This document shows positions 1 to 8,333 of a stretch of DNA of 24,681 nucleotides, in pieces. The position numbers were made by a program, and so were the translations under genes. The number at the start of each line of letters is the position of its first letter. The stretch's first letter is position 1. The notes below the pieces were generated by a model, which made no database searches, was not told the DNA's origin, and was given only the letters and a program-made list of their open reading frames with translations. The stretch is from JAQBFJ01 sp032123435 (GTDB lineage Bacteria > Verrucomicrobiota > Kiritimatiellia > UBA8416 > JAQBFJ01), in assembly GCA_032123435.1 (NCBI GenBank), contig JAQBFJ010000069.1, positions 1 to 24,681 on the forward strand, given 5' to 3'.

Positions 1-528
1 TTCGCCGTCGGACAAGTCCCAACGGGCAAAGCCGTTCGCAGATGCAACGCGCTCCAAAATGATCTGATCTATGCTACCGGATCACTCGGAGGAAGCATCA
101 ATGGCAAACACCTGATGTTCGAACCACGCGTCCTGGAAGGACAATACCTGCGCGACTGGGCAACCACGCTCATAGACTTGAGCGACGGCATCGCTGCGGA
201 TATAAGACATATAACCAATACAAGCGGAACCGGCGCAATACTTAATATTGAGTCTATCCCTGTCTCAATAGCTGCCATGGAAATGGACGATGGCATTGAT
301 CCGAGTGAACACGCTTTATGCGATGGCGAAGATTTCGAGCTGATGTTTACAATACCTGATGATAAAAAATCGTGTTTCGAAAAATCATGGCGGAATACTT
401 TCGAATTGCCTTGCACTCAAATCGGCGTCATCACCAGTCAAAAAGGAATCATTAAGTGTAAAGACAAGAACAACCACGTGTTCCCTTTGGAAAAAACAGG
501 CTACCAACACTTCGTAAGACAGAAATAG
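1..528 (+). CDS. thiL: Thiamine-monophosphate kinase, C-terminal part (5' end outside window)
   Basis: The frame is open from base 1 to the TAG at 526-528, giving 175 codons; the N-terminal nucleotide-binding half lies upstream of the window. ThiL phosphorylates thiamine monophosphate to thiamine diphosphate in the cytoplasm. Visible family marks are a glycine-rich GSLGGS segment, the EPRVLEGQYL stretch matching the family's P-x-P-R-x2-x-G region, LIDLSDGIAADI (family consensus IDISDGLxxDL) followed by HITNTSGTGA, and CDGEDFELMF, which matches the usual GGEDYELLF signature. The Gly-Gly of that signature is Asp-Gly here, a mild deviation. The gene is followed 28 nt later by tsaE on the same strand, so the two are probably co-transcribed. 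Identification comes from motif order and is firm for the family. Confidence 0.9.
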   Translation, partial: FAVGQVPTGKAVRRCNALQNDLIYATGSLGGSINGKHLMFEPRVLEGQYLRDWATTLIDLSDGIAADIRHITNTSGTGAILNIESIPVSIAAMEMDDGIDPSEHALCDGEDFELMFTIPDDKKSCFEKSWRNTFELPCTQIGVITSQKGIIKCKDKNNHVFPLEKTGYQHFVRQK

Positions 529-556
529 AAGGAAACATTCTCCAATAACACGCCTG

Positions 557-1036
557 ATGTTCACAATGAAAGAATTGTTACATATATCGCGAAGCCCGGA
601 AGATACCCGGAAAGTTGCACGCAAACTGATTAAAGCCCTTCCGCCAGCCACCCGCGCGATAATCATCGCACTGCACGGTGAGATGGGAAGCGGCAAAACC
701 TGCTTTGTACAGGGAATCGCCCTGACCCTCGGCATAAAAGTACCGGTAACAAGCCCTACATTTACACTCATTAACGAATACAAGGGAAAACGGTCACTTT
801 GCCACATCGACCTATACCGCCTGAACAACACCGAAGAAGCTATGTCACTCGGATTGGAAGAATACATGGATGCGGAAGGTATTATTGCCATTGAATGGGC
901 TGAACGGGCTAAAGACTTGTTTCCTCCTTCAGCCATTCATATATATTTCAAAACAATGACAAATCCGACGGAACGAACCATAATAATAAAAACACCGGCA
1001 ACCCACAATGAACATCATCACTGCGGAATGATTTGA
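557..1036 (+). CDS. tsaE: tRNA threonylcarbamoyladenosine biosynthesis ATPase TsaE
   Basis: TsaE is the small P-loop ATPase that works with TsaB and TsaD to make N6-threonylcarbamoyladenosine at position 37 of ANN-decoding tRNAs. The 159-residue length is normal. The Walker A is GEMGSGKT (residues 41-48), followed by the family hallmarks SPTFTLINEY (66-75), HIDLYRL (83-89) and IEWAER (112-117). No good Shine-Dalgarno precedes the ATG at 557 or the in-frame ATG at 566; an AAGGAA lies more than 20 nt upstream, so the start is uncertain by three codons and translation may rely on readthrough coupling from thiL. The 3' end overlaps the 3' end of the opposing ileS by 19 nt. Charged His/Asn residues after about position 145 look like a loosely conserved tail. 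Confidence 0.93.
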   Translation: MFTMKELLHISRSPEDTRKVARKLIKALPPATRAIIIALHGEMGSGKTCFVQGIALTLGIKVPVTSPTFTLINEYKGKRSLCHIDLYRLNNTEEAMSLGLEEYMDAEGIIAIEWAERAKDLFPPSAIHIYFKTMTNPTERTIIIKTPATHNEHHHCGMI

Positions 1037-4000
1037 AGATAATAAGCATGTCCGTTGATGTCCAGGTCGTTCCATTCCGATAAGTCGCTGGGCATAGACA
1101 ATACACATTCCGATTCTTCACACAGTGTTTCTGAATCAATGTAATCACGATATTGTTCTTCCGCTGCCCGAACATATTCATCAGAATGGTATTTACGACG
1201 TAAACGCTGAGCTACTTCCATGCCCGCGTTTTTCCGTTCATTCTGAATCTTGTTTACTATCTCTCGCGCTACACCCTCTTTCTTCAGATCATCAGAAAGC
1301 TCCGTCTCCAACGCAACAACAACGGCCCCTTCGGAAGCAACAACCAAACCTTCACGAGGTATCCGTTCAAGTATTACATCCGTTATCGCGAGCTCGACAG
1401 ACTCACGACCATTTATATTTAAATTAACCTTCCCCTCATCCCCCAGCTTAATCAGCGCATCATTACTCATGGCTGTTATCGCGCCGGCAATATTCTTTGC
1501 CTGCTTACCGAAACGAGGCCCTATCTGCTGAAAATCAGGCTTTGCCTTAAGCGTTACTAAATCCGTCTCATGAGTCCCAAACGCCAGCTTTTTAACATTC
1601 AATTCATCGGTAATAATATCAGAAAAGGCTTTAATCCCATCAAGAACCGCCCTGTCCCTGGACACTACATGCATTGCCGCCAATGGCTGCCTTACTTTCA
1701 AGTTATGCTCAGCCCGGAGCTGTCGGCCAAGTTTCACTACAGTCATTATAACTTCCATCTGGTTTTCCAGAATCTGGTCTCTCTTAGTTCCATCCGCCAC
1801 TGGAAATTTGCATAAATGCACCGATTCCGGCATGTCATTGGTTCTTAAATTTTGATAAATACTCTCACTCATAAACGGAATGAATGGAGCAGCTATCTTG
1901 GATAACTGCACAAGAACATAATTCAATGTTTCATAGGCCATTGCTTTATCTTCATCATCCTGGGACTTCCAAAACCTCCGCCTGCTGCGCCTGATATACC
2001 AGTTTGTCAGATCTTCTATGAATCTAATGAACGGTCTTACGGCCTTTTGCAGGTCGTACACATCCATCGCGGCAACGACATTTTCGGTAAGACTCTCAAG
2101 AGAGCTTTGTATCCATCTATCCAGAACATTGTCGCTCCGATCCTCAATCTTGTGATCACCGGAACCTGTCCATCCGTCAATATTGGCATAAGTTACAAAG
2201 AAACTGTAAGAATTCCATAACGGTATAAGAATGTGTCTAAGAATATGCTTAACACCCTCCTCGGAAAACCGGAGATCTTCAGCCTTTACTACAGGCGAAT
2301 AAATCATGTAAAGCCTCAGAGCATCAGCGCCATAGGTACCAATAATGCAAGCAGGATCTGGATAATTTTTGAGCCGCTTGCTCATTTTCTTGCCGTCTTC
2401 CGCAAGAACAAGCCCGTTAACAATGACATTTTTGAAGGCAGGTTTATCAAATAGCGCAACAGAAAGAACCATTAGCGTATAAAACCAGCCGCGGGTCTGA
2501 TCAAGTCCTTCCGCAATGAAATCGGCGGGGAAATGTTTTTCAAAATGCTCTTTGTTCTCAAACGGGTAGTGCGCCTGCGCATACGGCATCGATCCGCTTT
2601 CAAACCAACAGTCCAGAACTTCGGGTATGCGCTTCAGCATACCTTTACCCATCCGCGAATGGATTTCTATTTCATCCACAACATGCTTATGCAGATCCTG
2701 TACCTTGCAACCTGAAAGTTTTTCAAGCTCCTCAATCGAACCAACGCATACGACCTCTTCCCTATCTTCACTCATCCAGACAGGCAAAGGCGTACCCCAA
2801 TATCTGTTTCTCGAAATAGCCCAATCACGGGCGCCTTCAAGCCACTTGCCGAACCGTCCGTCTTTCAGATGTTCCGGAACCCAGTGCACCTTTCTGTTTG
2901 CCTCAATGAGTCTGTCTTTTATCTGTTCAACCTTGACGAACCACGTGGAAATCCCGCGATAGATCAACGGCTCATCACAACGCCAGCAATGGGGATAGCT
3001 GTGAACTACGGTTGATCTGTGGACCAATTTGCCTTCCTGTTTCAGCCTGTGTATAATGTCGGTATCAGTATCCTTGACTTTCCTGCCTTTATAATCTGAA
3101 ACAGCATCGACAAAACGGCATTCCGCATCAACAGGGCATACAGCCGGTATACCTTCCTTAAGCCCGACACGCTGATCTTCTTCTCCAAATCCAGGCGCTA
3201 TGTGAACAACACCAGTACCGTCTTCAGTAGATACAAAATCGGCTGAAATAACCCTGAACGCGCCATCGGCCTTCCTGTCCGCAAAATAAGGAAAGAGCGG
3301 TTCATATTTCAGCCCCACCAGGTTCGACCCCTTCAGTTCCGTTATGTGCTTGTACCCCTTATCGTCCTTGTAGTATGCCGCAAGCCTATCCTTGGCCAGA
3401 TAATACGACGCCCCATCCTTCTCCTCCTCCACTCTCACGTAAACCATATCGGATCCTACCGCCAACGCCATGTTCGACGGCAATGTCCATGGCGTCGTTG
3501 TCCATGCTAAAATAAAAGCATTTTCCTCACCCTCAACCTTGAACCGCACAGTAATCGCCGGATCGGTAACGTTAACATACCCTTGATTCGTTTCAAAATT
3601 GGACAAAGGAGTACAGCATCGCGGACAATAAGGAAGTATCTTATTTCCCTGATATATCAAATTCTTTTCCCATAATGACTTGAACACCCACCAGATCGAC
3701 TCCATGTATGTCGCATTCATGGTTTTATAGTCATTATCAAAGTCGACCCATCTGCCCATTCTTGTGACTGTCTTGCGCCATTCGGATGTATAGCGCAATA
3801 CTATGCTCCGACATTTCTCATTAAATACCTTTACCCCAACTTCTTCTATCTGAGTTTTGCCACTAACCCCCATGTCTTGCTCAACTTCATACTCCACCGG
3901 AAGACCATGGCAGTCCCATCCGAAGCGGCGATCAACATAATGACCTCGCATCGTCATGTAACGCGGCACAATGTCCTTGATTGTACCAGCCAGTAAATGG

Positions 4001-4170
4001 CCATAATGAGGCAGGCCTGTGGCAAAAGGAGGACCATCGTAAAAGACAAATTCCGGACAATCTTCAGTAGCATCAAGAGAAGCCTTGAAAACGCAGTTCT
4101 CCCGCCAGTAAGCAAGAACCGCTTCTTCCATTTCACTAAAGTTCACCTTGCTGGAAACAGGATCATACAT
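1018..4170 (-). CDS. ileS: Isoleucyl-tRNA synthetase, type II (eukaryote-like)
   Basis: This enzyme charges tRNA-Ile with isoleucine. The class I signatures are HYGH (residues 55-58 from the ATG at 4170) within PPFATGLPHYGHL, and KMSKR (595-599). The editing domain carries the Thr-rich WTTTPWTLPSN peptide (about 223-233) and a GTGVVHIAPGFGEED segment. Cys pairs CPRC (about 182-185) and CWRC (about 395-398) sit in the catalytic/editing part. About 1050 residues and a C-terminal region with LVVASEG and a REIVNKIQNERKNAG helix are typical of type II IleRS, unlike the ~930-residue bacterial type I with its C-terminal zinc finger. Start: an upstream in-frame GTG (4179) exists, but GAAAGGTG lies six bases before the ATG at 4170, so ATG is preferred. 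A GATAAT-like -10 (4205-4210, minus strand) is a possible promoter. Confidence 0.95.
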   Translation of the reverse strand: MYDPVSSKVNFSEMEEAVLAYWRENCVFKASLDATEDCPEFVFYDGPPFATGLPHYGHLLAGTIKDIVPRYMTMRGHYVDRRFGWDCHGLPVEYEVEQDMGVSGKTQIEEVGVKVFNEKCRSIVLRYTSEWRKTVTRMGRWVDFDNDYKTMNATYMESIWWVFKSLWEKNLIYQGNKILPYCPRCCTPLSNFETNQGYVNVTDPAITVRFKVEGEENAFILAWTTTPWTLPSNMALAVGSDMVYVRVEEEKDGASYYLAKDRLAAYYKDDKGYKHITELKGSNLVGLKYEPLFPYFADRKADGAFRVISADFVSTEDGTGVVHIAPGFGEEDQRVGLKEGIPAVCPVDAECRFVDAVSDYKGRKVKDTDTDIIHRLKQEGKLVHRSTVVHSYPHCWRCDEPLIYRGISTWFVKVEQIKDRLIEANRKVHWVPEHLKDGRFGKWLEGARDWAISRNRYWGTPLPVWMSEDREEVVCVGSIEELEKLSGCKVQDLHKHVVDEIEIHSRMGKGMLKRIPEVLDCWFESGSMPYAQAHYPFENKEHFEKHFPADFIAEGLDQTRGWFYTLMVLSVALFDKPAFKNVIVNGLVLAEDGKKMSKRLKNYPDPACIIGTYGADALRLYMIYSPVVKAEDLRFSEEGVKHILRHILIPLWNSYSFFVTYANIDGWTGSGDHKIEDRSDNVLDRWIQSSLESLTENVVAAMDVYDLQKAVRPFIRFIEDLTNWYIRRSRRRFWKSQDDEDKAMAYETLNYVLVQLSKIAAPFIPFMSESIYQNLRTNDMPESVHLCKFPVADGTKRDQILENQMEVIMTVVKLGRQLRAEHNLKVRQPLAAMHVVSRDRAVLDGIKAFSDIITDELNVKKLAFGTHETDLVTLKAKPDFQQIGPRFGKQAKNIAGAITAMSNDALIKLGDEGKVNLNINGRESVELAITDVILERIPREGLVVASEGAVVVALETELSDDLKKEGVAREIVNKIQNERKNAGMEVAQRLRRKYHSDEYVRAAEEQYRDYIDSETLCEESECVLSMPSDLSEWNDLDINGHAYYLQIIPQ

Positions 4171-4244
4171 GTTCAACACCTTTCTTCATTAATATTGACC
4201 CTACATTATCAAGAACCCGGAATCAATAAAAACAAAATCACTTC

Positions 4245-4273
4245 TTGCATTACCCGGCCGGGATGGCTAGAAT
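4245..4273 (+). promoter_or_regulatory. Candidate promoter giving a leaderless or near-leaderless mRNA
   Basis: TTGCAT at 4245-4250, a 17-bp spacer, then TAGAAT at 4268-4273. The -10 ends 7 nt before the ATG at 4281, so transcription would begin at or next to that ATG. No Shine-Dalgarno is present before this start. The hexamers match the sigma-70 consensus at 4/6 and 5/6 positions. This is inferred from sequence only. Confidence 0.45.
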
Positions 4274-4280
4274 TTGCGGC

Positions 4281-4817
4281 ATGAATAAAAAATGTTTGCT
4301 CGCGCTGATAAGCCTTCCTGTTCTGCTATGCATAGCCAAACCACAAACGGTACAGGCCCAGTCAGCCCTGGCTGTCGGAGCACGAAAGCATGTAAAACAT
4401 TCCACAATCGACGAACTGCCTTTCGAAGAAGATGATATGTCATACCTGTTAGCCTACGAATTCCATGAAAGAGAATCCTTCTGGCAAATAGCGGTGGGCT
4501 ATACGCCCGATGCAACTGGATTAAACGAGTCTGGATTGCAATCAACAGATTACGTTATCACGCCTGAACTCAACCTGATGTTTCAGGACAATGCATGGCA
4601 AGGTGGAGCCGGTATTCTGAAAAACTATGTCCGCGATGAATCACTCGGCAGTGAGTGGTCAGATCTGTACTGGCAACTGATAATGGGCCTGAAACTCTCA
4701 TTTGTTAAAATACAGGCATCCATAAACGCGTATTATACGTTCGAAAGCTGGAGTGATTTAAACGATTTTGAATCAGACGATATAGAATTCGGCGCATGGC
4801 TCAATTTCTCCTTCTAG
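4281..4817 (+). CDS. Small outer-membrane beta-barrel-like protein, unknown function
   Basis: A 178-residue protein with an N-terminal signal peptide: MNKK, a hydrophobic LLALISLPVLLCIA core, then a likely signal peptidase I site after VQA near residue 26. The rest alternates polar and hydrophobic residues in short strands rich in Tyr, Trp and Phe, and the chain ends in NFSF with a terminal Phe. A terminal aromatic after amphipathic strands is the usual BAM recognition mark of outer-membrane barrels; 8-10 strands would fit the length. I do not recognise a named family. The ATG at 4281 was chosen because the signal peptide begins there; an in-frame TTG at 4245 would add 12 residues and hide the positively charged n-region. 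It heads the plus-strand envelope block and lies divergent to ileS. Confidence 0.72.
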   Translation: MNKKCLLALISLPVLLCIAKPQTVQAQSALAVGARKHVKHSTIDELPFEEDDMSYLLAYEFHERESFWQIAVGYTPDATGLNESGLQSTDYVITPELNLMFQDNAWQGGAGILKNYVRDESLGSEWSDLYWQLIMGLKLSFVKIQASINAYYTFESWSDLNDFESDDIEFGAWLNFSF

Positions 4818-4914
4818 CCCTTTCGCTTGAATAAACGCCATAATAAGAACAATAAACGTTTTTTGAAAGGAATGCGTCTTTGGGATTTCTTCTCCGGACG
4901 ATAATTGGTCCGCA

Positions 4915-4920
4915 TATAAT
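4915..4920 (+). promoter_or_regulatory. Perfect TATAAT -10-like hexamer upstream of the protease gene
   Basis: A consensus TATAAT lies about 90 nt before the chosen protease start at 5009, within the 191-nt gap after the barrel gene. No convincing -35 is seen at 16-18 bp, and there is no TG extension, so it is only a candidate. If used, it would give a leader of roughly 80 nt and would exclude the upstream TTG start at 4880. Confidence 0.28.
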
Positions 4921-5008
4921 CTCTGTCATTAATGCCCATGTCTATATCCATCAAAAAATGAAAATAAGTAAGCCTGGCAAAATCATAGCACACATCATGT
5001 ACACATCA

Positions 5009-6508
5009 ATGCTGAAACGAATAATAATTGCGACGGCTGCAGTATTTACTCTGAGCTTAACGTCTTGCCTTTCTTTGTCAGCATATGCGTTATCCACAAT
5101 GGAAACGGCCCATAGATCAGTGGTGAAAATATATGTGACATACCAGCGTGAAGATTACACACTGCCGTGGCAAGGCGTCCATCCCTCATTCGGAACTGGA
5201 ACCGGATTCATTATCAATAAACGGCGCATACTTACCAACGCTCATATCGTTTCCGACGCGCGCTCAATTGAACTCCAGAAAAACGGCAATGCGCGCAAAT
5301 ATCAGGCAAAAATAGTTTTTATCGCGCACGATTGCGATCTCGCCATGCTCGACGTTGAAGACCCTTCATTCTTTGAAGAAACACAAGCCATGAAATTAGC
5401 AAACGTATTGCCTGATCTGAATGACGAAGTTACCGTACTGGGCTACCCTATGGGCGGACAACGCCTCTCTGTTACTAAAGGTGTCGTCTCTCGCATAGAT
5501 TACAGCGTCTATTCTCACAGTTATGTCGATCAACATCTCGTGCTCCAAGTCGATGCCGCCATAAATCCAGGCAACAGCGGCGGCCCTGTAATGTTCAAAG
5601 GCAAAGTTGTGGGCCTCGCCTTCCAAGGCATGATGATGGGGGAAAATATAGGTTACGCCATTCCGGTACCCGTAATTCAACACTTTCTTACAGATATAAA
5701 CGATGGCTCATATAACGGATACCCCGAACTGGGTGTAATGTTCATGGATACCCAGAATGATGCCCTTCGCAAAAACCTGAAAATACCCGATGAAAAAACT
5801 GGCATTATCGTATCCTATATCGACCCTTTCGCAAGCGCGGTCAACAATCTGCGCCTTAAAGATGTTCTCCTTTCAGTAGACAACGTGCCAATAGCAAACG
5901 ACGGTTCTGTCTGCCTTGATAATAAATTAATGATTTTCTCCGAACTGGTTGAACGCAAACAATGGGGTGAATCCGTAACATTTCAAGTGTGGCGCGACGG
6001 CACCGAAATAACCGTTGCCGTTCCTCTCACAAATCCTGCGGATCCGTTCATATATAGATATATATACGATGAAAGACCGTTATACTACATCATCGGAGGC
6101 CTGACTTTCTGCCCCCTGAGCAGAGGATACCTTAATACACTTGGTAACGATTTTGCAGACAGCAACAAACTCCTGCTCTGGTACTATTCGGAGTATGCTA
6201 AAATCGATTCGTTATACGAAGATTTTGAACAGTTCATCGTGCTTACAAGAAGATTACCACACCCCGTTAATACATATGCGGATAAATTCGTGAATGGAAT
6301 AGTAACCAACATCAACAATACGCCAATCCGTTCTATAAGAGATATCGAACGAGCGCTTGAACACCCGACAAACGGCTTCCACGTAATGCGCTTTGCCGGT
6401 ATCGATGACTCACTTGTAATGGATTCGTCCGCATCCTCCAGCGCTAATAATGAAATTTTAATCCGATATGGAATACCGTCCCCGCACAACATAGGAGAAG
6501 ACGAATGA
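5009..6508 (+). CDS. Deg9-like periplasmic/envelope serine protease with PDZ domains (active)
   Basis: A trypsin-like HtrA/Deg protease resembling the Deg9 subgroup known from plants. From the start at 5009 (499 residues) the chymotrypsin fold carries the catalytic triad His79 (TNAHIV), Asp110 (CDLAMLDV) and Ser190 (NPGNSGGPV), so it should be active. A first PDZ-like region follows (about 240-342, GIIVSYIDPFASAV...LKDVLLSVD), then the C-terminal PDZ-like module found in Deg9 (about 362-487), ending in a GIPSPH segment and an acidic tail. The N-terminus MLKRIIIATAAVFTL is a signal sequence; LTSC (about residues 17-20) could be a lipobox, with AYA as an alternative signal peptidase I site. The start is uncertain: TTG 4880, preceded by GAAAGGA, would add 43 residues but would bury the signal peptide. 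Its stop overlaps the next start (ATGA). Confidence 0.85.
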   Translation: MLKRIIIATAAVFTLSLTSCLSLSAYALSTMETAHRSVVKIYVTYQREDYTLPWQGVHPSFGTGTGFIINKRRILTNAHIVSDARSIELQKNGNARKYQAKIVFIAHDCDLAMLDVEDPSFFEETQAMKLANVLPDLNDEVTVLGYPMGGQRLSVTKGVVSRIDYSVYSHSYVDQHLVLQVDAAINPGNSGGPVMFKGKVVGLAFQGMMMGENIGYAIPVPVIQHFLTDINDGSYNGYPELGVMFMDTQNDALRKNLKIPDEKTGIIVSYIDPFASAVNNLRLKDVLLSVDNVPIANDGSVCLDNKLMIFSELVERKQWGESVTFQVWRDGTEITVAVPLTNPADPFIYRYIYDERPLYYIIGGLTFCPLSRGYLNTLGNDFADSNKLLLWYYSEYAKIDSLYEDFEQFIVLTRRLPHPVNTYADKFVNGIVTNINNTPIRSIRDIERALEHPTNGFHVMRFAGIDDSLVMDSSASSSANNEILIRYGIPSPHNIGEDE

Positions 6509-7959
6509 GGGCGCTAACGGCAATTATAACAATACTTTCAATAATGAACGTATGCGTCGCCAACGAAACAAACGTCGACTCATGCCTTGTCCATGTTATC
6601 GTAACATATCAACAGCATGACCCCTTCCAACCATGGCAAAAAGCCAGACCATCCATGCGATATGGATACGGAATAATTGTGGACGATTCCCGAATAATTA
6701 CAACAGAACACCTCGTCCGTAATCATACTCTTGTCGAACTGTGCAAAGCAAGATCCGGCGAGAAAATCACCGCAACCGTCGAAATGTCCGACCATCAAGT
6801 TAACCTGGCACTTCTCAAAGCAAATAATCTTGAAATATTTACTGAAACCAAACCAGTAGAAGTAGCACGCAATGTCCCGTGTAACGCTGACGTCGAAGTC
6901 CTTCAGTTCGATGAGAACAAGGAACTGCAGCGCGGCGACGCGAAAGTAATTCAGGTAACCATGGCCATGCTCCCTTCAGCGCCAAGCCCGTCTCTGATCT
7001 TTAAACTTTCCACTGATCTCAACATCAACAGAGAAGGAGCTCCCGTTATATACCAGAATAAACTTGCCGGCATAACAATGAATTACGAGCAAAATACACG
7101 AATTGCCAATATGCTGCCCTATCCCGCTATAACCAAGTTCCTCGAAGATACGCCATATCACGGCGTTGCCTCAGCAGGTTTCCAGTGGACAGACCTGGTG
7201 GATCCAGCGAAACGTTCATACCTCAATGTCCAACGGCCGGGCGGAATACTCATTCTGTCGAGTCTGCCCGGAACAGGTGCCTCAGAAACACTCAAAACCG
7301 GCGATGTAATTCTTCAATGGGATGGATATACCATCGATAATCTCGGCTTTTACGACGATCCCGTCTTCGGCCGACTCAGCTTCCCCTACCTGATTACCGG
7401 TAGACGCAAACCTGGCGATACGTCATCCGTACTGATTGTCCGCGATGGAACAGAAATGACCGTTGACGTGGACCTTCAACAAAGACTCGATAAGGAACTC
7501 CTGGTGCCCGAAAATGTTACCGGAGAAAAACCAGAATACCTCGTCGAAGGCGGCTTGGTACTGCGCGAACTGTCCGGAGAATACTTGAGAGCTCATGGTT
7601 CAAACTGGAGAAGGCTGGTTGGCTCACGCCTTTCTACTATTTACGAAACACGCCAATTCGACGTGGAACAGGAAGGAGATCGAATCGTTATTCTGTCCGG
7701 TATACTTCCACATCCTGTAAATATAGGTTATCAACACTTTCGAAACATACCCGTAACCAGCGTAAACGGAGAATCCATCCGGAATATGAAAGACGTTTTT
7801 AAAATCGTCGAAAAAGACGGATACGTGAAAAGCGTTAAACTGCATTCAATCGGCATGGAACTGGTTCTGGACGAGAATTCACTGGAAAAAGCAAACCTGA
7901 AAATAGCTCAATTATATCATATACCAAACCTGCGAAATCAAAGCCTCTTAGATGATTAG
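6505..7959 (+). CDS. Catalytically dead Deg9-like paralogue (pseudoprotease)
   Basis: A 484-residue paralogue of the preceding protease, with the same VTYQ-x3-D-x3-PWQ-x3-PS opening, the same two PDZ-like modules (about 225-325 and 345-470) and a similar LPHPVN segment (401-406). A signal peptide runs to about VCVA (residue 19). The His is kept (TTEHLV, His69), but the Asp position is Asn100 (VNLALLKA), and the GNSGGP nucleophile loop is shortened to NREGAP (175-180), with no Ser. It therefore cannot be a classical serine protease. It begins with an ATG overlapping the active gene's stop by 4 nt, implying coupled translation and probably matched amounts; a regulatory, substrate-binding or hetero-oligomer role is my inference. 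The reading frame is intact throughout, so this is not a decaying pseudogene. Confidence 0.83.
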   Translation: MRALTAIITILSIMNVCVANETNVDSCLVHVIVTYQQHDPFQPWQKARPSMRYGYGIIVDDSRIITTEHLVRNHTLVELCKARSGEKITATVEMSDHQVNLALLKANNLEIFTETKPVEVARNVPCNADVEVLQFDENKELQRGDAKVIQVTMAMLPSAPSPSLIFKLSTDLNINREGAPVIYQNKLAGITMNYEQNTRIANMLPYPAITKFLEDTPYHGVASAGFQWTDLVDPAKRSYLNVQRPGGILILSSLPGTGASETLKTGDVILQWDGYTIDNLGFYDDPVFGRLSFPYLITGRRKPGDTSSVLIVRDGTEMTVDVDLQQRLDKELLVPENVTGEKPEYLVEGGLVLRELSGEYLRAHGSNWRRLVGSRLSTIYETRQFDVEQEGDRIVILSGILPHPVNIGYQHFRNIPVTSVNGESIRNMKDVFKIVEKDGYVKSVKLHSIGMELVLDENSLEKANLKIAQLYHIPNLRNQSLLDD

Positions 7960-8021
7960 AACCTGTTTCGAAACGGAAATGTACACGCTGTAAATATTAA
8001 CAGCTAAAAAGGAGAATTAGA

Positions 8022-8288
8022 TTGAACGAAATAATGGAACCACTACTTCACACAACTCTTGCCCTGCCTGTAATAGAGGTCTCTGTCTTAGTCGCAGCCT
8101 TGTCAATATGCCTGGTCTTCAGATTATCCAAAATCGGACTTGTCCTCGCGTATTTGTTCGCATATCGATGGGGCTGGCTGTTCTTCGTTGGCCAACCACA
8201 GCCCTTCATGGTTGCCTACCTGGTAAGTGCAATACTGGTTGGAACATTAACGGTAATCGGAATGCTCAGAACACGACAGTCTGATTAA
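8022..8288 (+). CDS. Small integral membrane protein, unknown function (TTG start)
   Basis: An 88-residue hydrophobic protein with three likely membrane helices (about 12-33, 37-56 and 62-81) and a short basic C-terminal tail. The start is TTG at 8022, fixed by a strong AAAAAGGAG Shine-Dalgarno seven bases upstream; the only nearby ATG (8034) is four codons in and has poorer spacing. It lies 62 nt after the pseudoprotease gene and 45 nt before the next gene, all in one direction, so it may belong to the same transcription unit. No family is recognised; no charged catalytic residues stand out. Confidence 0.6.
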   Translation: MNEIMEPLLHTTLALPVIEVSVLVAALSICLVFRLSKIGLVLAYLFAYRWGWLFFVGQPQPFMVAYLVSAILVGTLTVIGMLRTRQSD

Positions 8289-8333
8289 CTGTCCTCATGT
8301 TACACTTCCACACTTTAAGAACCACAGCGCTGT

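Noticed and set aside
2627..2962. Long antisense open frames within ileS, secDF, recJ and aroC
   Set aside because: Low-complexity Ser/Arg/Pro-rich translations opposite well-identified genes; shadows of real coding sequence.
4880..5008. 43-residue N-terminal extension of the Deg9-like protease from TTG 4880
   Set aside because: It has a plausible GAAAGGA but would bury a clear signal peptide, and the extension is unlike the start of its paralogue; kept only as an alternative.
7965..8001. GTTTCGAAAC palindrome and GCTGT/ACAGC hairpin between the pseudoprotease and the small membrane gene
   Set aside because: Short stems without a U-run; cannot be separated from chance.
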